In this document: piece after piece, positions 44,051 through 57,299 of the stretch
Numbering within the stretch: the stretch's first letter is position 1
How the letters are laid out: each line of letters begins with the position of its first letter
Origin: Haplomitrium mnioides
Taxonomy: Eukaryota > Marchantiophyta > Haplomitriopsida > Calobryales
Direction: 5' to 3'
DNA length: 64,000 nt
Assembly (NCBI GenBank): GCA_049999725.1
Contig: JBNGIS010018546.1
Coordinates: 1-64,000, forward strand
The notes under the pieces: generated by a model
The model's database searches: none
Seen by the model: only the letters and a program-made list of their open reading frames with translations
Told to the model about the DNA's origin: nothing
Made by a program: the position numbers and the translations under genes

Positions 44051-44463
44051 AGAGCAATGGTGTAATAGTACAAGCATGATGTTGTGTAACTTATAAGAAA
44101 ATAGAGATAAGTGAAGGAAGTGGTATGGGTTACTATTAAGGTTGAAATCATTTTAAGTATACTTGCTTTTAAAGTTACTTTAAGTGAAGTGATATATGGT
44201 CGCTTTTAAGATTGAAATTAGAAGTGACTTGTAAGTGAAGAAAGATGGATGGCACCTTCTTCTCTTGTATAAATATAAGAGTTCAATAGCCCCACTCCTC
44301 ATTCTGGAGTTCCTCTTGAATCACTTAGGTTCTTTGGTTGCTTTGGCTTTTGCTTGCACTATTAGTCTTAGCTTCGGCATTGAGTTGTCTTTGGTTGAAG
44401 AACTCTATTAGAGTTAACTATGAGTTCTTATTTTTTGGATTTGGTTCTTGAGTTTTTTTATAG
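44051..44463 (+). repeat. Gypsy-type LTR, copy 1
   Basis: TGTAATAGTACAAGCATG at the start, a TATA-like TATAAATATAAG near 44270, and an end that matches the LTR end at 51490-51640 (GGTTCTTTGGTTGCTTTGGC). About 412 bp. No clear primer site follows. Confidence 0.7.
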
Positions 44464-45825
44464 ATTTGATCTAATAATTTACATTCTAACTTGATTTGGA
44501 GTGGAATTTTCTCAAGTCTTTATCAAATAGTTGTTCTTAAGTACAAGTTGAATGGTCGGTATTGAACATTTAGTGACTTCATCAACTGATCATCATATCA
44601 AGGAAGAAAATTTTTTGTGTTGTTTCTATCTTGTTTGTGATCTATCACACCAAAGGGTTTACTTCATGTTGTTTTTATATCAAAACAGAAAAGAGTTCAC
44701 TTTCTTTTAGTTTTTTTGTAGGGAATGATATAGGAGTCTCTAGATAATGGGGAGTTTGTGCATGGAAAAGATCAAAAGCTCACAAAGAGTATCATCCCTG
44801 TGCAAGAAATTTCGAGTCACTTAGAGTCCTATTCAATTACTTATGGAAGATTGAAGACAAATGGGTCAACTCAAAAATAACTTTACATTTTGAGTGACTG
44901 CAACACTTCTACAACAGTTACGGAGGAGAATAGAGTGTCACTGAGAAGCTGACAACAAGGGCTATAGTTTTCCATCAAATTTCGATGCATTTAGAGTCGA
45001 GATTGTTGTGTGACAGCCAATTGAAGTTGAAGAAATATTATTGAGGTTCTTCGAGCTCACTTTTCCTTCGATATTAGAATTGTGAATTCTTTCTTTATGA
45101 TAAGAGTAGTACAAAAATTGAAACTTTATAAGAAGTAAGATCTGAATATGAAAAAACTTTGTGTGAAATTTCAAGTCAAGATCTTGTGAATCAAGAGAGC
45201 TGTTACTTGAGAAAATCCATGAGTGTTGTTTTTTGGTCTTTCAAAACATCAAATGAGTTTCTAGATGTGGTGAGTGTTTCGCTGCAAATTTTCAGCTTAT
45301 GTTCTATACCCAGCTTCTTTATGCCATTTGAATTTCAAACTGAGAGTTTCATATTGAAAAAAGTCATCAAACCTTACATTCTCTTTGACCAAAAGTTGAG
45401 TACAAAAGAGGGAAAATTTGCTTACATTTTGCTGTCGATTGAGAGGAATTGAAGCGACAAAGGCAATATGCACTCAATCTCTCCTATATTTGTTTCATTT
45501 CATCATTGTATACAACATAGCTTCTGTCTTTCACACAACTTTCTCCACAACCATATACCCCGTGTATTCCCAGACTTAGATTACTGCTATGCGACAACCT
45601 ATGACAAGAAAGTTGTTGAGCACTTCGACAATTTCTGTAATGTTGGTTGTTTTGATAAATATGGTACTAATGTTGGAGGAGTGAGGGGAGCTCCAGTGCG
45701 CGATAATGTCATGACTATTATCTGATTAGATCGTCATCTGAAACATCAATTCTCTTATGCTCAAGTTGTTTTTGAACAAAACAATGAGCAAGTAGTTTAT
45801 TTTAGTGTTTGTGATGTCCATTATA
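44464..45825. other. Non-coding interior between two related LTRs
   Basis: It is bounded by LTR copies 1 and 2. There is no gag or pol similarity, and the open frames (such as 45159-45452) match nothing I know. It may be a non-autonomous (LARD-like) element. Confidence 0.4.
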
Positions 45826-46096
45826 ATAGTACAAGCATGATGTTGTGCTATTTACAAGAAAACATATAGGAGTGAAGGAAGTGGTAGAGGGTCACTTTTA
45901 GGGTTGAAATAAGATTACTTACCTTCGAAGTTACTTTTAAGAGTTTTAGGGTTGAAGCTAGAAGTGACTTCTAAGTTATCAATTTTACGGTTGAAATTGG
46001 AAGTGACTTGTAAGTGAAGAAAGAGTGATGACAACTTCTTCTCTTGTATAAATAGAAGGGCTTCATAGCCCCACTTCTCATTCTGGAGTTCCGCTT
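45826..46096 (+). repeat. Gypsy-type LTR, copy 2, truncated
   Basis: Starts AATAGTACAAGCATGATG and reaches ...CTTCTCATTCTGGAGTTCCGC. A new LTR head begins at once (TGTAATGGTACAAGC, ~46097). It has a TATA-like TATAAATAGAAGG near 46050. Confidence 0.7.
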
Positions 46097-46984
46097 TGTA
46101 ATGGTACAAGCATAAGATTATGCCATTTATAAGAAAATAGAGAGGATCGATTTGATGTAGGACAATTGGAGTAGGGTTGCCTAGGGGAAACGATTCAATA
46201 GGAAGTCAAATCAACTAAATCAAAGCAGAACTCGTGAAGTTCTGCTCGAATTTATAGTTTGGTGAAGAAAAACGCAATAGCAAGAAAAGACATTGAAGTA
46301 GAGTTTGTGAAGCAGGAATTCAACGTAGGAGTATTGGAGCAAGATTGCACAGCAATTTCCATTCAAGGGCAACTCGAATTAGGAGATTTGGAGCAGATTT
46401 TACAAAGATCTGCTCCTTAAAAGATTTGTTGTTGAAAAAGATCGAATCAGTAGAAAACAAAACATCGAAGGAGGTTAGATGTAGTTCACAGATTGAAGCA
46501 TGGTGTTGTTTGCATGATAGAAAAAATTGGAAGTGTTGGCAAGTCAGGTTGAAGGAAGTTGCAAGACACAAAGAAATTGAAGGCTCTAAGTGATAGTTGG
46601 GAACGAACCAAAGAATCAAAGAGGGCATTTCTGTTTTGTGCTTGAGGAAATTGGAGAAGGCAAAGAATCGAAGGGGACTGGGAAATTTCATTATTTGTTG
46701 AAGAAGACAAAAAGAGGTTCATCTGGGGTGAAGAACAAATTGATGATGGTGCAAAAGAATCAGTAAGAAGGTATGTGTGTTTTGTTATTCTTTTCTGTCA
46801 TAAGACCTGAACCTATTCATATATAAATTCAGCTCCGACACAGGGATTTATAGAAAACCTGTTCATTAACCTAGCAAATACCTGAAATCCCTAAAGTCTA
46901 AAATTGTACAAGGACGAGATTACAGTTCCCTTAAGCCAGCAAGAAAGCAATTTGATTACCAAAAAGTCTGAATCAAAGTTTTAA

Positions 46985-47850
46985 GATGGCAGACAGAATC
47001 TCTTTGATAGTCAATGAGAAACTGACAAAAAACAATTATAATGTTTGGTCAATCAGAATGACAAACTTTATAAAAGGGAGAGTGTATTGAGATTTCATCA
47101 CATGAGATGAAGTTGAACCAGTCTTAGGCCAGTCCCCATCCAGTGACGAGATGCAGGCCTTCAAGACACGTATAGAGAAGGTCCATAAGCTATTGTACTA
47201 GCTAACCATCAGTGTCGATGACAAGATGATGAGTTATGTGTCAACATCTAAGACATCCAGGGAGGCTTGGGATATCCTAAAGGAGAGATATGCTATCACG
47301 TCAGATGCAAGGAAGATGACATTGCATATGGAATTCTTTAATCTGCAAAACGAGAAAATGAATGTAAATGTTTTTGCCTTGAAGATCAAGTCGCTAACTG
47401 AGAAGCTAGAAAATGTTGGAGAAGAAGTGAAGGAGAGTATTATGGAGGCAATTTGCTTGAATGGTTTAGGCAAAGAGTATAAACAATTCAAAGCGTCAAT
47501 AAGAATGAGAGAAGGAACCACATCCTTCTCACTGTTGATTTCCATGCTAGTGGTAGAAGAACTTGATGTTTGAATAGGTGCTTCAAGTAGTCAAGAACAA
47601 GTATTCTACTCTAACAAGGGTAGAGCACGAGGAGACAGAAGCTATGGCAGAAGTAATGCTGGCAGAGGTCGTTCAACCGACAATGCGCAAATCAGCATCG
47701 CCAATCAAACCCAGTTTGGTGGTAGCGGCCGATTCAGATGCATGGGGAGTAACAGACGACATGAAAGCCAACCACAATATTCAGAGGGAGACTATTATTA
47801 TTGTGGTAAGCCAGGTGACACAGCAAAGGATTGCTACAAAAAGCATAATG
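46985..47850 (+). pseudogene. Copia gag with zinc knuckle
   Basis: LTKNNYNVWSIRM, the SREAWDILKERYA segment and the LQNEKMNVNVFALKIKSLTE part are copia gag (UBN2-type). A knuckle reading YYCGKPGDTAKDCYKK (one Cys position and His-x-x-x-x-Cys changed to Asp) follows at ~47790. Stops at ~47090 and ~47200. Confidence 0.8.
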
Positions 47851-47859
47851 ACATAAGAA

Positions 47860-49260
47860 ACAACAAAGTCCAAGAGAACTATGCAGGTTCCAACAAGGCA
47901 AACAATGAGATATTGTTTGTTATGCAGCATGGGTACTCATCTATAGCGTATGAGAAGCAAAACAATGATGGAGGTAAGTGGTTTGTCGATTCCGCATGCT
48001 CTAATCACATGACATGCCATGGAGAGTGGTTTAAAGAAACCAAAATTTTGAGTACATCTAGTTATGTGGAGATTGGTGATTCTACTATGCATCCTATCCA
48101 TCATATTGGTAGCATTCCAATAGTACTGGAGAATGGCAAAACAAAGTGCCTATCTGATGTGATGCATGTGCCAATGATTCAGAAAAATCTGATTTCAGTT
48201 GAACAATATATAGAGTAGAATATGCAGGTTAGGTTTAACCCCATTGGAGCGTTCATTGAGGATTGGGGAAAAAATTGTAATCTGAACACAAAAGAAAGTA
48301 GGAGTGGCATGATATGCACATTGGATGTGAGCATGCCTGAAATTTCAGAAGCCATGTTTGTATATGGTACAGGAGTTGTGTCAGACATAGATGAATCTTC
48401 AAATTGCAATCTCTTCTTGCTTTTTAGAACTCCAGCTATTGAAAAGTGTAATAAAAACTCAAGAGAATTGGGCACAAGAGAATTGGGCATGTTAATGTGC
48501 AAAGGTTAAAGAATATCTAGAGCTCACGGGTAGTCAGTATCCTACCCAAGTTCAAAGTAGAAGGAATGCAGATAATTAGTGAAGCCTGCCAGTTTGGTAA
48601 ACATGCAAGACAAGCATTCTCCTATGATGCATATATGACAAGGAAGCCACTTAAGGTGGTACATTCTGATAATATGATCCATCATTGATGATTATTCAAG
48701 AAAAATCTCGATCTATTTTATGAAGTAGAAGTGTGAAGTGTTTGATCACTTCAAACATTTCAAAACTATGGTGGAAAAAAAAGAAAGGGCAGCAAATCAA
48801 ATGCTTGAGATCAGATGTTGGAGGAGAATATTTTTGCATATAATTTTGCACCTACTTGTAGAGAGAAGAAATCAAAAAACAACAAACATGCAAGCATACA
48901 CCTTAGCAAAATAGAGTTGTTGAGAGGAAGAACCGACACATAACAGAGGTGGCAATGGCATTGATGAATGAGAAGAATATGCCACATTACTATTGGGCAG
49001 AAGTAGTGTCTATTGTTGTTTATATTATGAATCGAACCCCTACAACTGTAGTTCTTGGCATGACGCCAAAAGAGAAGTTTACAAAGAGACACCTAGATGC
49101 TTCATACTTGAAAGTGTTTGGCTACATTGCTTATGTATATGTACCAGCTCAGACACGCATGAAATTAGACCCAAAAGTTGAGAAGTGTGTTTTCATTGGA
49201 TATTCAAATGAGCAGAAGGGGTACAAGTGCTACTATTCTATTACACGCATGCAAAGCTGA
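47860..49260 (+). pseudogene. Copia protease and integrase remnant
   Basis: WFVDSACSNHMTC (protease D-S-A/C in place of D-S/T-G, ~47980). HVPMIQKNLISVEQY at 48165-48215. Integrase pieces: VVHSDN (~48655), SIIDDYSRK-like, the YYWAEVVSIVVYIMNR block and TPKEKFTKR at 48960-49100. The integrase active-site region is badly worn. Confidence 0.75.
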
Positions 49261-49689
49261 GTAGAGATGTAGTATTCGATGAGTTAAGTACTTAGTGTGG
49301 GCAAAAATTGGTAGGTGACACAAGTGAGACAAATGGGAAATAGGTTGTATCAAAACCAACTCAGCAAACTCAAGTATTGAGTGGACCACATGGTGAAGGC
49401 AGCAGCAGTGGCAGCACTAGTACATGGCAAGGAGGTTGAGTAGAAATTTGGAGCAGTATGCTCCAAATAACTCTCAATCTGAAATGTCTCTAAGAAAAAG
49501 AGGCAGTGGCGATTCTGAAAATCTGGATGAAGAACTGAGATTACTCTTAGCTTCAACATCAAGCCAAAAACAAAAGGAGCAACAGGTGCAAAGTATACTT
49601 TTGCGCAAAAGTGATAAGGTGAAGTACCATGTAGACAAGTTGATATACAAAGGAGCATTTGTAGCACATCATGCATACATGGTGCAAGT

Positions 49690-51180
49690 AATTACTGAGA
49701 AGGAACCTATCATATTTGAGGATGTTGTAGGAGATGAGAGATAGGAAGCTGCAATGGTAGAAGAGATAGAAGCTCTTCACAAAAACCAGACTTAGGAGCT
49801 GCTCAATTTACCTCAATGGAAGAAAGCCATTGGATGCAAATGGGTCTACAAGTTGAAGAGGAGTGAAGATGGCAACATAAGCAGATTTAAGGCAAGGCTA
49901 GTGGCCAAGGAGTATGCCCAGACTTATGGAATAAATTGTGAGGAGACTTTCAGCCTTGTAGCAAGAATGACAACCGTTTGGGCAATTGTAGCATTGTTGC
50001 ATCGAAAAAGTGGACTTTGCAGCAAATGGATATAAAAAACACATTTTTGCATGGGGAGCTTGAAGAGGAGGTGTACATGGTACAACCATCTGGTTTTGTT
50101 GATCTGGAGCATTCAGATCAGGTATGCAAGCTGAGGAAGGCATTATATGGTTTGAAGCAAACACCTCGAGCATGGTCTAACAAGATATGTGAATATCTTG
50201 TTTTGGTGGGCTTCAAGGTGTCAAAAGCAAATTATTCTCTGTATGTAAGGAAAACGTAGAAAGGTATGATGCTCATTCTCATTTATGTAGATGATTTGAT
50301 TATAACAGGAGAGAGTGAGCAAGATATTGCTAAAGTGAAGAAATTGCTGCAACAAAAGTTCGATATGAAGGATCTTGGTGAGTTGCGACATTTCTTTGGA
50401 ATTGAAGCGATGAAAATAGAGCAGGGAATATGGATGATCTAGAGGCAATATGCCTTGGATATGCTGGCCAAATATGGCATGACAGGTTGCAAACTAATTG
50501 CAACTCCCTTAGATCAGAATACAAAACTGATCGGTCATGAAGGAGAGTTGATTGAGGTTCCAACAGGGTTCAGGAAGATGGTAGGCAGCCTGATTTACAT
50601 CACTATCACCAGAGCAGATCTGAGTTATGCTGTAGGTCTGGTAAGTCAGTTCATGCAAGTACCAAAGAAGCAACATTTCGATGCAATGCGTAGAAATTTT
50701 TGGTATGTAAAAGCTACACTTCAGTTTGGGCTTTTTTATGACAGCAACAGCAATTTTCAGCTTGTTGGTCTCACAAATGAAGATTTGGCAGGAAGTGCCA
50801 GTGATAGGAGGTCCACTAGTGGGTTTGTATTTTCATTTGGAAGTGTTGGAATCGCCTAGAGCAGCAAAAAGCAACCTACAGTTGCTTTACCAAGTACGGA
50901 GGCTGAGTATAGGGGGGCAGCCATGGCCACATGTGAGGTAATATGGTTATTAAAGTTGTTGTAGGATTTGGATGTCAAAGTGGAGGAACCACTAAAGGTT
51001 CATTGCGACAACATCAACAGTATTCAATTGACTAACAATCATGTTTTTCATGCACATTCAAAACACATTGAAGTGCATTTTCATTTTGTGAGAGAGAAGG
51101 TGTTGGTCAGGGTGATTGCTCTAGTATACATCAGCACTGAAGGGCAGGTTGCAGAAATTCAAAAGGCAGAAAGATAGCAT
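49690..51180 (+). pseudogene. Copia RT and RNase H
   Basis: GCKWVYKLKRSEDGNISRFK and ARLVAKEYAQ (49830-49920). QMDIKNTFLHGELEEEVYM, with the first catalytic Asp (~50020). ALYGLKQTPRAW (~50140-50175). LIYVDDLIIT (~50278-50308). RNase H: RADLSYAVGLVSQFM, SDRRSTSGFVFS and a TEAEYRGAA-like stretch (50600-50930). Stops interrupt most parts. Confidence 0.85.
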
Positions 51181-51465
51181 TGGGAGCCGAAAAGTTGCAG
51201 AAATTCAAAAGGCAATTTGGTGTACAGATGTTGAGCTCGAGAGGGATTATTAAATTATCAAGCCCTGATAGGCTGCCAGACTAAGCAAGCAGCCTCCTTA
51301 GTTTAGCTAGGGTTAGTCTTATACTTGGGGCAGATTGGAGTCGCGTGAGAGCAGTCCTCCCCTTTATGTAAATTGCATCATTTTGTGCTCGTATGACATA
51401 TTGAATTTCTTCCATCAGCTAGGTGTATGTGAATTTGTTTTGGATGCGTAGTGTATATTTTTGAC

Positions 51466-51640
51466 AATAAATAGAAGGGTTTCTTAGCCCCTTTCCTCAA
51501 TTTGGTTTGGTTCTTTGGTTGCTTGGCTTTGGCTAGCACTCTTGGCTTTTGTTTTCTTATTGTCTTTGAGTGGTATAACTCTATTGGAGTTATCTTGAAT
51601 TGTTACTCATTTGGAAGTTGGTATTTTAAGTTCTTTTACA
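51466..51640 (+). repeat. Chromovirus 5' LTR end
   Basis: ATAAATAGAAGGG and TTCTTTGGTTGCTTGGCTT match LTR copy 1 (44270-44460). It ends TTTTACA, followed by the primer site TGGTACCAGAGCC. Confidence 0.7.
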
Positions 51641-51689
51641 TTGGTACCAGAGCCACGGTTCTTTTTTGTAGAACAGAGAATCAAGAAGC

Positions 51690-52600
51690 AATGATGGAAG
51701 CAATGCAACAACAAATTGAACATCTTTCTTGCCTTCAAGAAGTTCAAATGCAAATAAGAAAGAGGGCATATTTTCAAGAAGAAGAAAGTCATGTGCGGTT
51801 TCCCAAACCAAAAGCATATGATGGGAAGACGGTTGCTAGTGCATCTTAGAATTTCTTGTTCGATTGCGAACAATATTTTGAGGCTACAACATAAGAGAGG
51901 ATGGTCAAAGAATATTATTTACTGCAAGTCAATTGGAGGGGTGGCAAAAACTTGGTGGAGATATCAAATTGAGTAAGCTCAACGTGGATTGGTTGTTTAA
52001 ATTGCTTCTTAATAAGAGTTGAAAGAAGCGATGATTCTAAGATTTAGGGATCTGAATGCTCCAAAAGTGGCAAGAGATCGTTTGGCAAAATTGAAGTAGC
52101 TTTGTACGATAAGGAGCTATGTCACGCAATTTCAAAACACCATTATGCAAATTCCTAATATGGGTGAGGTAGAAGCTTTAATTTGCTTTGTTGGATGATT
52201 GAAGCCTTGCACTAGAATGAAAGTGACAATGAGAGAGCCTTCTCGGCTAGAAGAAGCGATGCGTATGGCTGAACAATACAACTCATTGCTAGCAACTACC
52301 AAAGTTAGGCCACGACCACAACAAGCTTTACCAAATGTTTGTGTGCCATCAAATGAGGTTGCACCCATGGAGATTGATGCAGCATAAAGAGTGACACTCA
52401 CCGATGTGGAACGTGAGCGTCTATGCCAAAGTGGAGGATGTTTTATTGTCAACAACTTGGTCACATGATTGCAAATTACCCACATTGACAAAACCGACTA
52501 TGGGCTCTTGCTTAAGTAGAAATTGTTGAAGAAGAAAATCAAAGAAACGATAGACCTCAATAAAAATAATTGAGCAGTTTACTAAGAGCTTGATTAGTTT
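51690..52600 (+). pseudogene. Chromovirus gag
   Basis: FPKPKAYDGKTV, then a FLFDCEQYFEA segment, then RLEEAMRMAEQYNSLL, and a knuckle-like C.YCQQLGHMIANYP near 52440-52490 (last Cys changed to Tyr). Typical order for plant gypsy gag. Several stops. Confidence 0.7.
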
Positions 52601-52641
52601 TAATGAAATTAAAGTTTGACAAGAATTTGAAGCATCTTGTT

Positions 52642-52939
52642 TGTCACACCATTCCATGTAGATTTTTATTTTTAGACATTTTGAGTTTTTTGTCTTTTTG
52701 TGTCTTAGTATATAAATCCATGTACTCTTATCAAAAGGTTGTCTTTCGATGTCTGATTTTACTTTATTGTATGAACCAAGAGGAGAGCTGAGGTACTGTA
52801 GCTCTTGGAGAAGCATGGATTCATTGTGACCAAAGGTGCATTAGTTTTGATATCGGAAGATCAACACTTTGGAATTTCTTCGAGAATGTATAACTCGAAG
52901 AAAAGTACATCAAAAGATCTCATATTTTTATATGAAACA
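52642..52939 (+). repeat. 5' LTR of DNMT/PHD gypsy element
   Basis: Starts TGTCACACC, TATA-like TATAAAT at 52711-52717, ends ATGAAACA. Confidence 0.7.
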
Positions 52940-52959
52940 TCCATGGTATCTTGGATTGC

Positions 52960-55900
52960 AAGTGAGAAATTGGATCAGGAGATTTGATAGCATTCGTGGT
53001 ATTTCAAAGTGCTGAAAGATTTGTGGAAGAGATTCTGCTAGTGATTGTTGGTTGTTGCTAAAGATTTGTGATGATTGCTGGTGGTTGTTGCTGAAGATTC
53101 GTGAAGAATCCAAAGAAAAATTGTTGCAAAGTTTCTGGTTTGTTGGGTTGCTGCAATTGATTCGAAGAAGGCTCTCTTGCTGAAGAAGAATTGAAGAGTG
53201 GTTCTTAGGTTGTTGAATCAAAGAAGGCAACGAGTTGTGCTGTTGAAGAAAAATTGAGGAAGAAAAGTGTTTTCAAGGAGGTTTTGAGTGTTGTTAATGT
53301 TTTGTGTGTCAAAGGAAGTTCTTGTCAAAGAGCACAAATTTTGGTGTCAAGAGGATTTTTGTAGGTCTTTGTCGAGCTGCAACGTCGAGCAAAAGCATCG
53401 AGCAAAGATCCTTGCAGAGCATTTTTCTTGGTCAATCTGTAGCATCGAGCAAGGCCCTTAATAGAGTCTTGCAATTTTTGAGCAAAAAGGTTTCTTAGTT
53501 GATGCAAGGATTTTGTCGAGCAAGAGGACTCTGCCGACATGTTGGGCAGTAGATTTGCAGGTTGCATAGAAGGAAATTGTAGAGTTGGTCGAGCAAGAAA
53601 TCATCAAAGAAGCGTCGAATAGAGATCAAGCTATAGGAAAACATTTGAATCCGTTCTAGAAATTTGCTCGAGTAGCAAAAATCGCAGAAAAATCTACGTA
53701 AGAGTTTAGGTGGCGAGTTTGCTTCGGCAAGCTCATTCTTTGTGCAAGGGCATTCATTTGCAATTTGAGGTTTGTCGAGCAAGGCTTCATTGAGTAGCTT
53801 TGAACTTTTGTGTGCAGCAGATTTTCGAAGGCTTCTTCATGAAGGAGTTTTGTCAAGCAGCATTTGACTGTCAAGCAAGGATTTTGCGGCTATTTTCTGG
53901 AGGCCAAATCGTAGAGTCTAGAGGTTCTTCGAGTTATTTTGTCAGTCCTTTGGTTTTGGGCTACTCGAACTTCATTGCAGAGCAGAGTCGCATATATTCT
54001 TCTTAGTGACTTGTGCAAGGGTGGGGCTTTGTCAAGTAGCAGAATCGTAGGGCATTTTGAAGAGGTCTGATTTGTATGTCGAGGTAGTAATTGCCTTGGT
54101 CTCTTCATCGAGTTTCTCAAGTGGCAGCGGTTTCTAGGGATTTGCAAAAATTGTTGAGTGAAGGATTAGTATCGAAGCAGAAGCTGCATTGGTGTCTTCG
54201 TTGTATTGCTCAGATTTCTTTGAGCAGAAAATTCTGTTCGATCGAGCAGGGTTATAGCTAGTTCTTCCTCAAGCAGCCCATGCAACTTTGCTGCAAGGTG
54301 AACAGTGTTTGAAGAGTATGTGCAAGGTCTCATCCACTTATTTCAAGAAGAGCATGCTATGGTATTCTGTGAGGGACAAACTTTGAGTGGAGACACTTTG
54401 GGTGCAGAGGTCTATCGTGTATCTGAGATTGAAAGTAGCTCACATTCTAAAACAGAAACAGATCTATGGGAAATTTGTCTAAGGGTTGTATACAAGAGGC
54501 TTTGATCTCTTTGGTGGCAAGCAGTTTGTGAGCAGGGGAAATCATGAGACAGAGAACTCCCAAAGGATCTTTGCTTGAGGCAGTCAATCTAGTCAGCCTT
54601 GTTGGGCCATTTGTCATACAAGATTGAGTAAGGGGTTTGCTGGCAATTTGAGAGAACAACAATTGTAGGGTGTGAGGGAGTGCACATGTTTGAGCTGCTA
54701 ATAAGATGTATTATTGTCAAGGGCATGATTTTGTCCTGAAGGTTAGAGTTTGTTACAAGTAGATCAAATTATTGAGCTCTTCATCAAGCAAAGATTGTGA
54801 GGCATAAACAAAACCTCAAATTTTGACTGCCGAAGAAGGAAGAACATCTTACAAACATTTGCTGCAAAACAAAAGCTCTTACAGGTCTTTCACTGAGCAT
54901 CAATTTTTTCTTTCTAGAATTTCAGTTAGCAGCAAAGCTCTAATGCAGAAGATAATAGAAAGGGCACTGAGGTGCAAGGCAAGGTTCTTCATTGAGCAGT
55001 TCTTATGAGCAAAGAAAAAGGCAATTTACTGTGTTTTGGGTTGCAGAGACAGCCTTGATCTAATCTGAAAGAGCATCATACCATGTTCAAAGGTAAGACT
55101 AAGATCTGACAAAGTATATGGAAGAGGGAAATTAGCTATGGAGTGGATTAGGATACTACAAAGGATATTGCTCTATTCAGAGTCAACAGAACGGACTTGG
55201 TCTGATCCAAGAGAGAACATCCATCTGTTTGCGGAAGAGAGATTCAAAAAGACCTGTTGCCATAAATCTATTTGCAACATAGAACTGCAGGTAGCTGAAC
55301 ACTAATCGAATTAAAAACACAATTTTTGGTAAAATAAAATAAAATAAATTCTAAATTCAGAGAGGCTGAACTAGATCTTCTGTTAAGCAGTGCAAGGGTG
55401 GTAAGAAATCACTAGCATGCTCCCATGGCGCAGCCTATCTGGAAGCTTAGACTTTTGCTGAAGTGAAGCAAGAAAGCTTGAAAATTTGTTTGTAATAAAC
55501 CAAAGAGTGGTCTGTGGTGTTTAAGAAAAGAGAGACAAAATTCTATTTTGATTTGTCAAATTTTGCTTCTAGGTTGAGAAGAAGACCAATTAGCTAGGAT
55601 TGGCAAGCGAAGTGTTTATGTCCAAATGAGAAAGAAAGGTCACTTGTGCTGACTTGCGTATTTCAGCCAACTTGTGGGCAAGTGGTTGAGTGGCAATAGC
55701 ATAACTTGTGAGCTACAAGTGAGTTTAGCTTAGCAAAGGTCAACACTGAGCCATGGAGTGGAAGATTGTGGTACGACATCACTTGTAGTTGCATCCAATT
55801 TCGACCTCTAGTAGAGCAACTCAACAATTGGTAAGTGATCATACATTGGACAAAAGGGAGGAAACTCTTCCTATCACTCAAGTACATTCTCTGTTGTCTT

Positions 55901-56200
55901 GGGATATAGATGAGATGTATAGAGCCACAAAAGAACCAAGGAGATTCTCTAGTGCAGTAGGCACCATTGATCTGGATGACTTCATCTAAGAGTTTGACAC
56001 TTGATGTGATCTGCAAAAATTGCAAATTTTTGCTCTCTTTGCATCTTTCATGGCATGGAAAGGTTTGTTTCAGCATTTGGAAATGTCGCCCATGGATGAT
56101 TACCATGAATTTTGGCATGCTCATTTGGTTGAGATTGAGGAGTAGAGACAATATTGGTCACCTAATTACATCTCTATCACCAATGGTGGAAGAGCAAGTG
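52960..56200 (+). other. Long leader of DNMT/PHD gypsy element
   Basis: No domain. Between ~53360 and 54270 the motif [T/G]TCGAGCAA[G/A] and variants recur more than ten times, often with TTGCAGAGCA or AAGGATTTTG nearby. Function unknown. Confidence 0.45.
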
Positions 56201-57050
56201 CCCATTTCTCTGTGACTTATACATCATGCTCTAGTGGCTTTAGCCATAGTATTGATGCTTCAGGGGTAGAAGGAGTTTTTAGTACACCTCTTCCAGTCAG
56301 TGCATCAGAGAGTGGAGAGATTTCCCTGTTTAACCATGTGGTTGAGTTTTTTGAGCTTCTGAGGCAAAATTACCATGACGTGAGGACGGATAAGCTAAAG
56401 AGTCTTCAGGAGTTCCAACACAAGATTGGAGAGAGCTTGAGGGAAGCCTACACCATGATGAGAAGGCTCATCAATGTCACAAAGGGAGTGACAGAGGCTC
56501 AAGCTGTCCAGTTTTGGTATTCTATCTTGGATAGGGATTTGAGGAGGAGAGTGAGAGATGCCACCCTTCTCAGGGATTTTGATCCACTCTAGCCATTGTG
56601 TTTACATTGTCAGAGCTTATAGAGCTTAACTTGGTGAATGAGAGAGTAGTCACTGCAGGTTTTCAAAAGGAAGCATTGAAATCTTCGTCTCCAGCCATAT
56701 CTACATCACAACCTGCGTCACAAAATGGCCAGAAGGCTGGAGGACAATCATCTTTGCCATCTTATGTAGGTCAGTAGCCAGGTTGTTGGACTTGTGGTGG
56801 AGATCATTTGCAGAGGCTTTATCTAGAGCCAAAGAGGCCACAAGCAATGAGTTCTGGAGATGGAAATGCAGTTGGCCATCAACAATATGACCATTGTGGA
56901 GTCATGGGTCACACTAGAGATAGATGTTTTTCACTTCACCTGGAGTTGCAGCAAAGAGGAGCTTGCACAAGTGAGCAAGGCAAAAGCGAGCGAGGTGGTC
57001 TTGGCAAAGGAGCATTACCAGCTAGGAGAGCTAGGGTGGGTGCTCCAGTA
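56200..57050 (+). pseudogene. Gag and zinc knuckle of DNMT/PHD gypsy element
   Basis: FFELLRQNYHDVRTDKLKSL, FQHKIGESLREAYTMM and the VQFWYSILDRDLRRRV block are retrotransposon gag wording (56330-56560). The knuckle YDHCGVMGHTRDRCFSLH (~56885-56938) has its first Cys changed to Tyr. A C-x2-CGG-DH segment precedes it (~56785). Frames change between the parts. Confidence 0.75.
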
Positions 57051-57299
57051 GCTATTGTGGATCCTAAGAATGCAAGGATTGCACAATTGGAGCAGCAATT
57101 AACTGCCATGACTACAATATATGCGAGACTATTGAGCCTATGGGAGCAGCGGTGGAGTCGGATTCTTAGAAGGGGGATGCTTATCGGCAGGTAAGACTTC
57201 CACAATCATTTGAATTAACACATTAAGTGAAGACTACTTGTATGCACTCTACTCATGCTTTCAAGGAGATGGAGAGATCAACCGAGGTGGAGGGGAGTG

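Larger units (their letters stand above)
46148..51465 (+). mobile_element. Ty1/copia element within the chromovirus 5' LTR
   Basis: It contains gag, protease, integrase, RT and RNase H in copia order, all broken. A purine tract (GAGCTCGAGAGGGA, ~51233-51246) precedes a candidate 3' LTR at ~51250-51465. I cannot match a 5' LTR to it, and the outer 5-bp duplication is not evident, so the ends are approximate. Confidence 0.65.

Noticed and set aside
45159-45725. Open frames between the gypsy LTRs at 44-46 kb
   Set aside because: No recognisable domain and A/T-rich; likely chance ORFs.
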